From Acidimicrobiales bacterium (lineage in GTDB: Bacteria > Actinomycetota > Acidimicrobiia > Acidimicrobiales > MedAcidi-G1): DNA of 53,397 bases. The notes under the pieces are model-generated. The model was given only the letters and a program-made list of their open reading frames with translations, made no database searches and was not told the origin of the DNA. A program made the translations under genes and the position numbers. Of this stretch, positions 36,576 through 45,625 are shown one piece after another. Each line of letters starts with the position of its first letter. Position 1 is the stretch's first letter. Where the stretch lies: NCBI GenBank assembly GCA_030748555.1, contig JASMLT010000005.1, positions 1 to 53,397 on the forward strand. The letters run 5' to 3'.

Positions 36576-36581
36576 AGGTTA
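36576..36581 (-). promoter_or_regulatory. Predicted -10 box of hisS
   Basis: TAACCT on the minus strand seven bases before the hisS GTG, within the 24-base rel-hisS gap. Confidence 0.38.
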
Positions 36582-36592
36582 CTATTATTGAC

Positions 36593-38839
36593 CTAGTTGT
36601 CACTGCTACTTAAAATTTGTTGTTCATCTCCCCCGGGAACAACTCTGTAAACGTCATATACAGAATCGATTTCACGTACCACATACATAAGCCTATTGAG
36701 GTGTGTCGGGTCGCTTATTTCAAAATCAAAACGCATACGGGCTACTCGATCAGAAATATTCGTTGAAGTTTCAACTCCTATTACATTCACCTGATTTTCT
36801 GACATCACGTCGCCTATATCTCTTAATAATCCAGGTCTATCAAGAGCTTTTATCTCGATGGAAGCCACAAAATAACCTTCTAAATGTTCATCCCATTCAA
36901 CCTCTATCAGACGATCTGGTTGATCGACCGACAGCGATGAAGCGTTCGCACAGTCGCTTCGATGTACAGAAACACCACGCCCTTTTGTTACGAAACCAAT
37001 AATTTCATCTGGCGGCACTGGAGTACAGCATCGTGATAAACGAATCATTAGATCGCTGAAGCCTTCAACGTGGACACCTACTTTTGTGGAGTCACTACGT
37101 TCTCTTTGAGGTTGAAAAACTGTTGCCTGTTCTTTAAAGCGTTCCGGTTCCGATTCATCCAATTCTTTTTCAATTTTCCCTATGACTGAACGAGCTGACA
37201 CATGATGTTCCCCAATTGCAGCAAATAGAGCATCAAGGTCTGAATAGTTAAGATCATTAGCCACTGTCACAAGTGTTTTGCCATCTAACGTTTCCTTGAC
37301 TGGTAAATCAGCTCTCCTCAGTTCTTTGACGAGATCGTCGTGTCCCGCATCAATCGCTTCGCTTCGTCGTTCCTGCGAATACCACTGCCTTATTTTGCTT
37401 GCCGACCGATGTGACGCCACAAACTGAAGCCAATCTTTACTAGGAGCAGCTTCACTCTGCTTTGATGCGACTATTTCAACTGTCTGACCGGAAGTTAATC
37501 TAGTGTCTAAAGGAACCAGTCGTCCTTCTACTTTTGCCCCTACACATCTATGACCAACTTCTGTATGTATTGAATACGCAAAATCAACTGGAGTTGATCC
37601 GATTGGGAGTGTAATAACATCTCCTTTGGGCGTAAAAATGTAAACTTCGTCCTGTTCGAGGTCTGTCTTGAGATTCGCCATGAAGGCATTTGGATCAGCT
37701 GTTTCCTCTTGCCATTCAACCATCCTTCCTAGCCATTCCATTTCATCTGAAGGACTTTTGATTTTGTAATCCCAATGTGAGGCAATTCCGAACTCCGCTC
37801 GTTGATGCATTTCTCGGGTTCGGATCTGAAATTCTGCTTGTTTCGCTTGAGGGCCAATAACAGTGGTATGCAATGACTGGTAGAGATTGAATTTTGGCAT
37901 CGCAATATAGTCCTTGAAGCGTCCTTGTACAGGTTTCCAAGTTGCGTGAATAGTTCCGAGAGCCGCATAACAATCTCTTACGTTTTCAACTATCACACGG
38001 ATTCCTACAAGGTCGTATATTTCCTCAAATGGTCTTCCTTTAACGATCATTTTTTCGTAAATACTCCAAAGATGTTTAGGTCGCCCAGACACGTCCGCCT
38101 TAATGCCCATATCGCTGAAACGTTCTTTCACATTTGCCACTAGTTGCGTGAGATACATGTCTCTTTCCGGAGCACGATCCTGGACCATTTGTGCGATTTC
38201 GCTGTAACGCTTTGGGTGAAGTGTCGCTAATGAAAGATCTTCTAACTGCACTTTTACGTCTTGCATTCCTAACCGATTGGCTAGCGGAGCGTATATGTCA
38301 AGGGTTTCTCTGGCCGTTCTTTCTTGCTTGAATTCCGGCAAAGCTGCGAGGGTTCGCATGTTATGCAGACGATCAGCAAGTTTTATTACTAACACTCTTA
38401 AATCTTTCGCTACTGCTACAAGCATTTTCCTCATACTTGCTGCTTGTTGATCTTCGCGGGAGTCAAAATTGATTCTGTCTAGTTTTGTGACACCATCAAC
38501 TATGCTCGCGACTTCAGCGCCAAAATCCCTTTCAAGGTCTGTTAGATCTATCTCTGTATCTTCTATCGAATCATGCAGTAAAGCCGCTCCTATGGTGATG
38601 TCATCAAGGCCTTGATGGGCGACAATAGTAGCTACGGCTAGGGGGTGATGGACGTAGGGCTCTCCAGACTTGCGGGTTTGTCCCTCATGTGCGAGTAAAG
38701 CCGTTTTATATGCACGCTCTATTAACGCAACATCGCCCTTTGGGTGACGCTCCAGGTAGGCGTCTATTAAAGCCGCTGTTTCATCACTTTTTCCTGAAGC
38801 TCGACGGCGCCATGGAGCAACTCGACGTGTCGTTACCAT
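36593..38839 (-). CDS. rel: Bifunctional (p)ppGpp synthetase/hydrolase Rel
   Basis: Rel makes and degrades the stringent-response alarmone. The HD hydrolase domain is intact: HHPLAVA at 64-70, LLHDSIEDTEI with HD at 89-90, and LADRLHNMRT. The synthetase domain has GRFKDYIAMPKFNLYQSLHT, whose RFKD (the RXKD type) marks bifunctional enzymes. TGS (about 410-470), a zinc-finger/helical region with SRCCTPVPPD, and a C-terminal ACT domain (IKALDRPGLLRDI) complete 748 residues. It follows secF directly (TAAATG). The apt gene often found between them is absent. Confidence 0.97.
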   Translation of the reverse strand: MVTTRRVAPWRRRASGKSDETAALIDAYLERHPKGDVALIERAYKTALLAHEGQTRKSGEPYVHHPLAVATIVAHQGLDDITIGAALLHDSIEDTEIDLTDLERDFGAEVASIVDGVTKLDRINFDSREDQQAASMRKMLVAVAKDLRVLVIKLADRLHNMRTLAALPEFKQERTARETLDIYAPLANRLGMQDVKVQLEDLSLATLHPKRYSEIAQMVQDRAPERDMYLTQLVANVKERFSDMGIKADVSGRPKHLWSIYEKMIVKGRPFEEIYDLVGIRVIVENVRDCYAALGTIHATWKPVQGRFKDYIAMPKFNLYQSLHTTVIGPQAKQAEFQIRTREMHQRAEFGIASHWDYKIKSPSDEMEWLGRMVEWQEETADPNAFMANLKTDLEQDEVYIFTPKGDVITLPIGSTPVDFAYSIHTEVGHRCVGAKVEGRLVPLDTRLTSGQTVEIVASKQSEAAPSKDWLQFVASHRSASKIRQWYSQERRSEAIDAGHDDLVKELRRADLPVKETLDGKTLVTVANDLNYSDLDALFAAIGEHHVSARSVIGKIEKELDESEPERFKEQATVFQPQRERSDSTKVGVHVEGFSDLMIRLSRCCTPVPPDEIIGFVTKGRGVSVHRSDCANASSLSVDQPDRLIEVEWDEHLEGYFVASIEIKALDRPGLLRDIGDVMSENQVNVIGVETSTNISDRVARMRFDFEISDPTHLNRLMYVVREIDSVYDVYRVVPGGDEQQILSSSDN

Positions 38840-39940
38840 TTAGCGGCGCTTCTTCCGAGGTCTAGGGGGGATTGCTCCGGAGTTCCGTATGGGAGCAGGA
38901 CGCCCGCGTGCCGGACCTCTGACCCCTTCGATGCGTTCTTGTTTCTTCAACTCTGGTTTAGCTGCCTCTTGCCTATCAATTTTTCGAACTGTCTCGTATC
39001 TGATTCCCTTTTGGTCAAGCCTGTTCCTTACTTGTTGCCACCTTTCTTCTCTTTCCTTTAATCTGCAAACTAATGAAGACGCAAGAAAGATTGAGGAATA
39101 TGAACCGACTAGAATTCCTACCAGTAATGCAACACTAAATTCCTGCAAAGTCGTTGCGCCCATAATGAAAGCACCGATTACAAGTAGTGAAAGCACTGGT
39201 AAAGCTGAAGAAATACTCGTATTTATTGATCTCATTGCCACCCTGTTAAGCGCCAAATTCATCATTTCTGTATAAGAGTATTTTTCGGTTGCTCCTAATC
39301 TTCCTGTGATTTCTCTGACTTTGTCATAGACAACAATTGTGTCGTAGAGGGAATAACCCATAATTGTGAGGAAGGCGACCACCGTGGCAGGCGTTATTTC
39401 AAATTGGAAAAGTGAGTACACACCGACACTGATAATAATGTCGTGAATTACTGCTACTAGTGCTCCAAACGCCATTTTCCACTCAAGGCGGATCGTAAGG
39501 TACACGGCTACTACGGCAAAAAATACCAGCAGTGCTTTTATAGCTTTATCTGTTACATCCGACCCCCAGGTTGGACCAACCTGTTCAAATGTCTCAACCT
39601 CTCCTATACGGTTTTCTAGTAGTTCTCTGAGCTCATTAGCTTTTTGTGGGTCATCTATGTCGGATCTGATTCTGGTTAAATCATCACCTACTTTCTGCAC
39701 TCTGGATTCAGCTGCCCCAATGCTTGAAAGCACCTCTCTGGTTTCGGAAACTGTCAGGCTTGAAGAACGGACTTCGTAAGAAGTTCCTCCCTCGAAATCA
39801 AGTCCCAAATTAAGACCACGAACCGCGAAAGAACCTATTCCTATAAGCAAAACAACCGTTGAAGCAATGAAAGCTCGCTTCCATAAGTTTGGAAAGTTCA
39901 CAGGGTTTTCCCCTTGGTAAAGACTCTTCAAGGTTTTCAT
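38840..39940 (-). CDS. secF: Protein translocase subunit SecF
   Basis: SecF, with SecD, uses proton flow to assist Sec export. The N-terminal membrane segment (about 24-46) leads to GLNLGLDFEGGTSYEVRSS, the conserved first periplasmic loop. Five more segments follow from about residue 132, with GYSLYDTIVVYDKVRE and NRVAMRSINTSISSALPVL as family signatures. The C-terminal 70 residues are a basic, proline- and arginine-rich cytoplasmic tail. Length 366 is normal. It is coupled to secD by an ATGA overlap. Confidence 0.97.
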   Translation of the reverse strand: MKTLKSLYQGENPVNFPNLWKRAFIASTVVLLIGIGSFAVRGLNLGLDFEGGTSYEVRSSSLTVSETREVLSSIGAAESRVQKVGDDLTRIRSDIDDPQKANELRELLENRIGEVETFEQVGPTWGSDVTDKAIKALLVFFAVVAVYLTIRLEWKMAFGALVAVIHDIIISVGVYSLFQFEITPATVVAFLTIMGYSLYDTIVVYDKVREITGRLGATEKYSYTEMMNLALNRVAMRSINTSISSALPVLSLLVIGAFIMGATTLQEFSVALLVGILVGSYSSIFLASSLVCRLKEREERWQQVRNRLDQKGIRYETVRKIDRQEAAKPELKKQERIEGVRGPARGRPAPIRNSGAIPPRPRKKRR

Positions 39941-41451
39941 GTTGTCTCCACCAACGTTGAACTAGTCTTTGATCTTGACTCGCTTATAGCTCCGATAGCT
40001 GGCAGACCAAATCTTTTAGGATGATTTGCGAACCAGTCGGTTTTGGCAAGTACTTTCACGATTGGCCCCATAAAAAAATATGTTGCCACTAGGTCAAGTA
40101 ATGTCGCGAGCCCTAGATAAAAAGCAAAACCCTTAACAGCTCCAACTGTGAGCCACCAAAGCAAAATTGCGCCTATTAGTGAAGCCATATCCGCTTTAAC
40201 TATTGTTGAAAAAGCTATTGGGAAAGCTCGGTCAACTGATGAGCGGGCTGTTCTTCCATCAAGTACATCTTCTTTCAGATGTTCGAAATAAACTATGTTT
40301 GAGTCAACTGAGACGCCTATTGCAACGATTATTCCCGTGATGCCAGCGAGTGTAAGGGCAAGCCCTTCTTGAGTGCCTAAATGGGCGACAATTGCCCATA
40401 AGAGCGCCCCTGAAACTAACAGACTTGATAAAGCCACTAAACCAAGAAGCCTGTAATAAAACAGCATGAAAAGGGCCACAAGAAGCAGTCCGATGATTCC
40501 AGCTTTGATTCCTGCATCCAGCGAATCTTCTCCTATCGTTGCGGAAACGAGTTGAGTGTTCTCTGCTTCCAATTCAACTGGAAGGGAACCGTATCTTAAT
40601 GCCAGTGCGACATTTTCAGCTTCTTCTTTTTCGTAGGCACCTGAAATCACAATTGCATCTCTTTGAAATTCAGGCGCTCTTATTTGTGGAGCTGTAATAA
40701 TTTCTCCATCTAAGACAATCGCCAGACGACCATTTGTGAATCCTGGAAGTTGTGGACATGAATCCGACCCGACATAACATTGTGCTGAAATTGCATTGAA
40801 AGCTTTGATGCCATTCTGGCCGTCTTTGAGAACAAGACTTATTTGCCACTGATAGTCGAAGAAATCGGCTCCTGCGTCACTAAGTGCATCTCCTGTTAAC
40901 ACACTGGGACCTAGGAGGTATCTAGCCCCCGGGTCGTCCTGTGAGCTTAAGATCACAAAATTGTTAGCTTGGTCTGCTTCCTTTGGGGTTAATCCATCAG
41001 TACCGGCGACTGGTTCTATTTCTCCGTTTATTGCTCTGGCACAAGATGCTAGAGGAGCAGCCTCATAGTCGTTGCCTTTAGTTTCTGTGTTTTGATTTCC
41101 AGCAGAAGAAAACACGTTGCATACAGGGCGGAATCGCATTTCAGCCGTTGTGCCAACTAATTGGAGTGCTCTATCTTGATCCTTGACGCCCGGCAGCGAT
41201 ACCATCACTCCCCCCTCGATACGGGATATCTCCGGTTCCGCTACTCCTAAGCCATCGACTCGATTACGGATTATTTCAACAGTCTGATCAAGCATGATGT
41301 CATCTGCTGGTTGAGTGGCTATGAGTCGAACAGAAACTCCTCCTTGAAGGTCAAGACCGAGTAAAGGCTCATTCTTCCAAAGGACTGTTCCTGCTATTGA
41401 AACAATGGTTATTGAAAGAATTCCTATAAGGAGAGTTAGCTGTCGACGCAT
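39937..41451 (-). CDS. secD: Protein translocase subunit SecD
   Basis: SecD forms the large extracytoplasmic part of the SecDF exporter. One N-terminal membrane segment is followed by LLGLDLQGGVSVRLIA and IIRNRVDGLGVAEPEI (P1 domain), then five membrane segments from about residue 310, with GITGIIVAIGVSVDSNIVYFEHLKED and AFPIAFSTIVKADMASLIGAI. The P1 head has an insertion with four cysteines (near 132, 157 and the QCYVGSDSCPQ segment at about 245-255) that could form extracytoplasmic disulfides. Length is 504. It follows yajC after 20 bases. Confidence 0.97.
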   Translation of the reverse strand: MRRQLTLLIGILSITIVSIAGTVLWKNEPLLGLDLQGGVSVRLIATQPADDIMLDQTVEIIRNRVDGLGVAEPEISRIEGGVMVSLPGVKDQDRALQLVGTTAEMRFRPVCNVFSSAGNQNTETKGNDYEAAPLASCARAINGEIEPVAGTDGLTPKEADQANNFVILSSQDDPGARYLLGPSVLTGDALSDAGADFFDYQWQISLVLKDGQNGIKAFNAISAQCYVGSDSCPQLPGFTNGRLAIVLDGEIITAPQIRAPEFQRDAIVISGAYEKEEAENVALALRYGSLPVELEAENTQLVSATIGEDSLDAGIKAGIIGLLLVALFMLFYYRLLGLVALSSLLVSGALLWAIVAHLGTQEGLALTLAGITGIIVAIGVSVDSNIVYFEHLKEDVLDGRTARSSVDRAFPIAFSTIVKADMASLIGAILLWWLTVGAVKGFAFYLGLATLLDLVATYFFMGPIVKVLAKTDWFANHPKRFGLPAIGAISESRSKTSSTLVETT

Positions 41452-41471
41452 TCTAGTTTTCCCTACAGGGG

Positions 41472-41753
41472 TTAATCCTCCGAGGGAGTCTCATCTGCAT
41501 CTGTTTGAAATTTTCTTTCAACAGCCGTTCGAAGCACTTTCAACTCAAGATCTTGGGCTACTTCGAGCCATATCACTCCGCTCTCTTCCTCAACTTCTTT
41601 AACCACACCGTGGATACCTGAGTTGAGCAGCACCTCGTCTCCTGCAGCTAAGGAGCGCACCAAAGCTTGTTGTTCTTTAACACGTTTTTGTTGTGGACGT
41701 ATAAGAAACATATACATCAACAACATGATTACTATGAGTGGTAAAAATGACAT
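41472..41753 (-). CDS. yajC: Sec translocon accessory protein YajC
   Basis: YajC is a small inner-membrane partner of SecDF. The 93-residue protein opens with a membrane helix (about 3-17), then LIRPQQKRVKEQQALVRSLAAGDEVLLNSGIHGVVKEV, the family hallmark, and an acidic C-terminus. It lies directly before secD. The region upstream (1754-bp block relative start 41754-41829) has a hairpin described separately and a possible weak ribosome site AGAGAG. Confidence 0.95.
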   Translation of the reverse strand: MSFLPLIVIMLLMYMFLIRPQQKRVKEQQALVRSLAAGDEVLLNSGIHGVVKEVEEESGVIWLEVAQDLELKVLRTAVERKFQTDADETPSED

Positions 41754-41798
41754 TTGACTCTCTAATTTAGGGGATACTTACACTTATAGCTTACGCCG

Positions 41799-41826
41799 AG
41801 TAAGGATGTTCAAGTTCGAACTTACT
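41799..41826 (-). repeat. Palindromic element between tgt and yajC
   Basis: AGTAAG (41826-41821) pairs with CTTACT (41804-41799), and a perfect 12-base palindrome AAGTTCGAACTT spans 41812-41823. No U-run follows on the minus strand, so it is not a clear terminator. It fills much of the 76-base gap and may be an operator or mRNA structure. Confidence 0.35.
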
Positions 41827-41829
41827 GAC

Positions 41830-42939
41830 TTAGGACCAAATATCTAAAGTTTCTTTCCGGAACTCATCAAATTCATTTTCATTTATAGAAGTCCTCATAC
41901 GTTCAACGAAATTAAAAAGCCATGCAAGGTTGTGCAAAGTCAAAATACGTGCCCCAGCCGGTTCATCTGTGGCCATCAGATGACGCAGATACGCTCTGGA
42001 CCAATGATTTCCGGGACTTTGAGGAAATCCAGGATCAAGCGGGTCATCGTCTTTCGCAAAACGAGCATTACCGATATTAATTCTTCCTCCTGATGTTAAA
42101 ACAGTACCGTGTCGAGCTAAGCGAGTCGGCAAAACACAATCGAACATGTCTATTCCTCTTTCAACAACATTCACTAAACCAACCGGATCGCCTAAGCCCA
42201 TAAAGTATCGCGGTTGATCTTCAGGGATTAGATCAGTTACTACTGAGACTGAATCAAGCATTTCGTTTCTACCCTCACCGACACTCAACCCTCCTATGGC
42301 GTAACCGTCAAAACCAATTTCCAAAGTGCGTTTTGCGCTCTCAGCTCTCAAAGCAGAATTAGTTCCTCCTTGAACTATGCCAAATTGACTTTGACGAGAA
42401 GAAGCATCAGGGTGACCGATGAAAGTTTTTCTTCCCCTGTCAGCCCATACAGCAGTCATTTCCACAGACTCTCTTATGGTCTCTTCCGGTGCTGGTAAAG
42501 CAGGACAGATATCTAAAACCATCTGGATATCTGCACCGATGTCAGCTTGTATATCAGCAGAAGTTTCTGGAGTTAATTTATGAAAAGAACCGTCATATAC
42601 AGAACGAAATGTCGCTCCCTCTTCGTCTATCTTCGGGTCAAGTGAGAAAATCTGGTACCCGCCTGAATCGGTTAGTGTCAAGCCTGTCCAATTTGCAAAT
42701 GATGCTATACCTCCAGCATTTTTTACTATTTCTGCACCTGGTCTAAGCATTAGATGATAAGTGTTTGCTAAAACCACCTGAGCTCCCAGATCTTTTAGGT
42801 CTAAAGAAGACAAATGCCTAACTGACCCTCTTGTCCCCACGGGCATAAAGCAGGGAGTATTGAAAGAACCATTTGCAAGTCTTACAGTGCCTGCTCTTGC
42901 TTCTCCATCTATATTTTCTAAATCAAAGTCAGCTCTCAT
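41830..42939 (-). CDS. tgt: tRNA-guanine transglycosylase lacking zinc-ligand cysteines
   Basis: Tgt swaps guanine-34 for the queuine precursor preQ1 in tRNAs with GUN anticodons. The pocket is intact: D91 in TDSGGYQIFS, D143 and C145 in LDICPALP, Q190 in GIVQGG, GGLSVGE at 216-222, and nucleophile D267 in MFDCVLPTR. The structural zinc motif CxCxxC is gone: the segment between PLD and WSRAYLRHL aligns without gaps but has F305, Q307 and G310 at the cysteine positions. The fourth ligand, H336 in LHNLAW, is kept. Length 369 is normal and the frame is clean. It overlaps queA (ATGA), which supports a role in queuosine synthesis. Confidence 0.93.
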   Translation of the reverse strand: MRADFDLENIDGEARAGTVRLANGSFNTPCFMPVGTRGSVRHLSSLDLKDLGAQVVLANTYHLMLRPGAEIVKNAGGIASFANWTGLTLTDSGGYQIFSLDPKIDEEGATFRSVYDGSFHKLTPETSADIQADIGADIQMVLDICPALPAPEETIRESVEMTAVWADRGRKTFIGHPDASSRQSQFGIVQGGTNSALRAESAKRTLEIGFDGYAIGGLSVGEGRNEMLDSVSVVTDLIPEDQPRYFMGLGDPVGLVNVVERGIDMFDCVLPTRLARHGTVLTSGGRINIGNARFAKDDDPLDPGFPQSPGNHWSRAYLRHLMATDEPAGARILTLHNLAWLFNFVERMRTSINENEFDEFRKETLDIWS

Positions 42940-43955
42940 TTGTGATCAGCATAGTTTCCGAAAAATTGTCTTTGCACAAGCATGGCATCTCCAAAAGAAA
43001 GAAACCTGTAATTCTCATCCAGTGCCTCTTTATATAAAGATTGCCACCTCTCCCCTAAGAACGCGTCAAGCATTATAAGCAATGTTGACTTTGGGAGATG
43101 AAAATTAGTTAAGAGAAGATCAACAATTTTAAATTCAAAAGGTCGTTTTATGAAAATATCAGTTCTCCCTTCTAATTCTCCTAATGCTGCTGTTTCAAGA
43201 GCTCTTACTGTTGTTGTACCCACGGCTATCACTCTCTCGGCTTCTGCGCATGCTTTAATAACATTTTCAGACACACTGTAAAATTCAGAATGCATTTTAT
43301 GTTCCTCAATGTTTTCTGAACTAAGTGGTCGAAATGTGTCTAATCCGACTACAAGCTCCAAAAATTCTATTTTTGCACCTTTTTCAATGCACCTTTCAAG
43401 CAATTCCTTCGTTAAATGCAATCCAGCAGTAGGCGCTGCAGCAGATTTCGCTCTTTTGCTGTACACAGTCTGGTATCTGTCTTTATCTTCTAGTTTTGTT
43501 TTTATGTATGGCGGAAGAGGCATTTCTCCGTATTTTTCAAGTGTCTGAATGAACTCTCCCTTAACATCCAATCGGACTTTCCTTAAGCCCTCTCCAAGGT
43601 CATCTTGTACTTCAATTTCGAAATCTTCACCGAATTTGAAAATAGTTGCAGGTTCTATTTTTCGACTCGGTTTCACCAGTGCTTCCCATTGGTCTGCCCC
43701 TTTACTTTCTTCTAGTAAAAGAATCTCTACCTTCCCACCAGTAGCTTTGCGTGTATAAAACCGTGCCGGCAGAACTCTTGTATTGTTCATTACGATCAGG
43801 TCACCTGGTTTTATGATGTCTGGAAAATCAGAAATTTTTGAATGCTGGATCCGGTTTTCAATATCTACTAACAGGCGTGATTCTGTCCTGACAGGCAATG
43901 GCTCTTGCGCTATTGCTGAATCAGGCAGGTTGTAGTCAAACTCATTAAGATTCAT
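42936..43955 (-). CDS. queA: S-adenosylmethionine:tRNA ribosyltransferase-isomerase
   Basis: QueA adds the epoxycyclopentane group from SAM to preQ1 in tRNA. Family features are FDYNLPDSAIAQEPLPVRTESRLL, DLIVMNNTRVLPARF, KATGGKVEILLLE, SAAAPTAGLHLT and TTTVRALE, with NFHLPKSTLLIML near the end. Length 339 is normal. The ATG lacks a ribosome site; TAAAAT is eight bases upstream. It precedes tgt, yajC and secDF, an order also seen in distant bacteria. No preQ1 synthesis genes are in the window. Confidence 0.96.
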   Translation of the reverse strand: MNLNEFDYNLPDSAIAQEPLPVRTESRLLVDIENRIQHSKISDFPDIIKPGDLIVMNNTRVLPARFYTRKATGGKVEILLLEESKGADQWEALVKPSRKIEPATIFKFGEDFEIEVQDDLGEGLRKVRLDVKGEFIQTLEKYGEMPLPPYIKTKLEDKDRYQTVYSKRAKSAAAPTAGLHLTKELLERCIEKGAKIEFLELVVGLDTFRPLSSENIEEHKMHSEFYSVSENVIKACAEAERVIAVGTTTVRALETAALGELEGRTDIFIKRPFEFKIVDLLLTNFHLPKSTLLIMLDAFLGERWQSLYKEALDENYRFLSFGDAMLVQRQFFGNYADHK

Positions 43956-43963
43956 CGAGCATT

Positions 43964-43969
43964 ATTTTA
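43964..43969 (-). promoter_or_regulatory. Predicted -10 box of queA
   Basis: TAAAAT on the minus strand eight bases before the queA ATG, in the 33-base ruvB-queA gap. Confidence 0.35.
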
Positions 43970-43988
43970 GAAGATTTTCGATTTGTTT

Positions 43989-45014
43989 TCAGTTGTCAAA
44001 TAATGACTGCTTTTTATCAGATGGAACGCTTAGGCCTAAATGTTTATAAGCAGCTGGAGTCGCCACCCTGCCTTTTGGAGTTCTAACAAGTAATCCATGT
44101 TGGATTAAAAACGGTTCGTAAACATCCTCAACAGTGTCTTCCGGTTCACTGACGCTAATAGCTAGAGTTTTTATACCAACTGGACCGCCAGAAAATTTTT
44201 CACATAAAGAAATCAAAATGGCTCTTGAGGCTTTATCTAGACCAATATCATCAACTCCAAAAAATGTAAGGCCGTCACGTGCTACGTCTCCGTTGACTTT
44301 CCCTTCTCGCTCAACTTGAGCAAAGTCGCGTACTTGTCGTAATAATCTATTTGCAATTCTGGGTGTGCCTCTTGAGCGTTTAGCTATTTCAGTAGCTCCA
44401 TCACTATCTATATCAACTTCAAGTATCCCAGCTGTTCTTTGGACAATGGATTGCAACTCTTCAGATTCGTAATAGTCCAACCTAGCCGTAAGGCCAAACC
44501 TGTCGCGTAAAGGTCCGGTAATAAGTCCGGTGCGAGTTGTAGCCCCGACCAAGGTAAACGGCGGTAAATCAAGTCTGATTGAACGTGCCGCTGGCCCTTT
44601 ACCTAGGATGATGTCCAGCTCAAAATCCTCCATGGCCGGGTACAGAACTTCCTCTACAGCTCTTGCAAGCCTGTGAATTTCGTCGATAAACAGGACATCT
44701 CCTATTTCAAGTTTTGTCAAAATAGATGCCAAGTCACCTGCCCTTTCAAGAGCTGGACCAGAGGTGACATGAAGTTCAGCTCCCATTTCCATAGCGACTA
44801 TATGAGCCAAGGTTGTTTTACCTAATCCTGGTGGCCCGGCGAAAAGGAAATGATCTGCAGGCTGTTCACGTTCCCTTGCTGCCTCCAGCATCACCCTTAA
44901 GTGACCTTTTAGTTCAGTTTGACCAACGAATTCAGCAAGACCTTTAGGTCTTAGACCTACTTCTATTTCACTTTCTATAGGTTCTTTGTTAGGGGAAAGC
45001 AACTCTTCACGCAT
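43989..45014 (-). CDS. ruvB: Holliday junction branch migration ATPase RuvB
   Basis: RuvB is the hexameric motor that drives branch migration with RuvA. Walker A is GPPGLGKTT (60-68), Walker B LFIDEIHRL, then the VLYPAMEDFELDIILGKGPAARSI loop, sensor 1 GATTRTGLITGPLRDRFG, and the winged-helix C-terminus with EDVYEPFLIQHGLLVRTPKGR. Length 341 is standard. It starts eight bases after ruvA. Confidence 0.98.
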   Translation of the reverse strand: MREELLSPNKEPIESEIEVGLRPKGLAEFVGQTELKGHLRVMLEAAREREQPADHFLFAGPPGLGKTTLAHIVAMEMGAELHVTSGPALERAGDLASILTKLEIGDVLFIDEIHRLARAVEEVLYPAMEDFELDIILGKGPAARSIRLDLPPFTLVGATTRTGLITGPLRDRFGLTARLDYYESEELQSIVQRTAGILEVDIDSDGATEIAKRSRGTPRIANRLLRQVRDFAQVEREGKVNGDVARDGLTFFGVDDIGLDKASRAILISLCEKFSGGPVGIKTLAISVSEPEDTVEDVYEPFLIQHGLLVRTPKGRVATPAAYKHLGLSVPSDKKQSLFDN

Positions 45015-45022
45015 AATTGACC

Positions 45023-45625
45023 TTAAGCAGCAGCTAGTTTCTGGAGAGCTTCTCGAAGCAAGACAGAGGAGTCATCACCGGCAAGATCCCCAAGAACTGA
45101 ACGTATCTCTTCTGGTGAATAACCGAGTCCGTCTAAAGCTTCTTGCACCTCTAATATCGCTGACCTTCCGGTTCCCGAGTCGTCGGTTTCAATTGATATT
45201 CCTTCAATTGGCATTTTCAAAACACTCTTTAATTCGACCAGAAGTCTGGTTGCTGTTTTCTTACCTACGCCCGGGACCAAACAGAGAGAAGAAATGTCAT
45301 CGTTGTTTACTACCTGAAAGAGTTCATTGGGGCCATGGACACCTAAAACTGCTAACGCCAAAGAAGGTCCTACACCATGGGCTGTGAGAAGTGCTTCAAA
45401 ACAGATTCTTTCAGCACGATCTAAAAACCCATAGAGAGCCTGATCCGCTTCTCTGATCAGATGGTAGGTATATACAAATACTTCGCTTCCTTCTTCGCCA
45501 ATTTTTACAGCAGTCGTGGGAGTAACAGTTACCCGATAACCAATTCCTGCGGTCTCAATAAGAACTTCACCTTTTTCTCCTTCAGAAAACCGCTCTAAAA
45601 GCAAACCTCGAATTGAACCAATCAT
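45023..45625 (-). CDS. ruvA: Holliday junction DNA-binding protein RuvA
   Basis: RuvA binds four-way junctions and recruits RuvB. It opens MIGSIRGLLLE, has the OB domain to about residue 65, two helix-hairpin-helix motifs (AHGVGPSLALAVLG and LVPGVGKKTATRLLVELK), and a C-terminal RuvB-binding domain (VQEALDGLGYSPEEI). Length is 200. The ATG overlaps the ruvC stop as ATGA. Confidence 0.97.
   Translation of the reverse strand: MIGSIRGLLLERFSEGEKGEVLIETAGIGYRVTVTPTTAVKIGEEGSEVFVYTYHLIREADQALYGFLDRAERICFEALLTAHGVGPSLALAVLGVHGPNELFQVVNNDDISSLCLVPGVGKKTATRLLVELKSVLKMPIEGISIETDDSGTGRSAILEVQEALDGLGYSPEEIRSVLGDLAGDDSSVLLREALQKLAAA

Noticed and set aside
42936-43988. preQ1 riboswitch before queA or tgt
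   Set aside because: The gap before queA is 33 bases with no C-rich aptamer pattern, and tgt overlaps queA.
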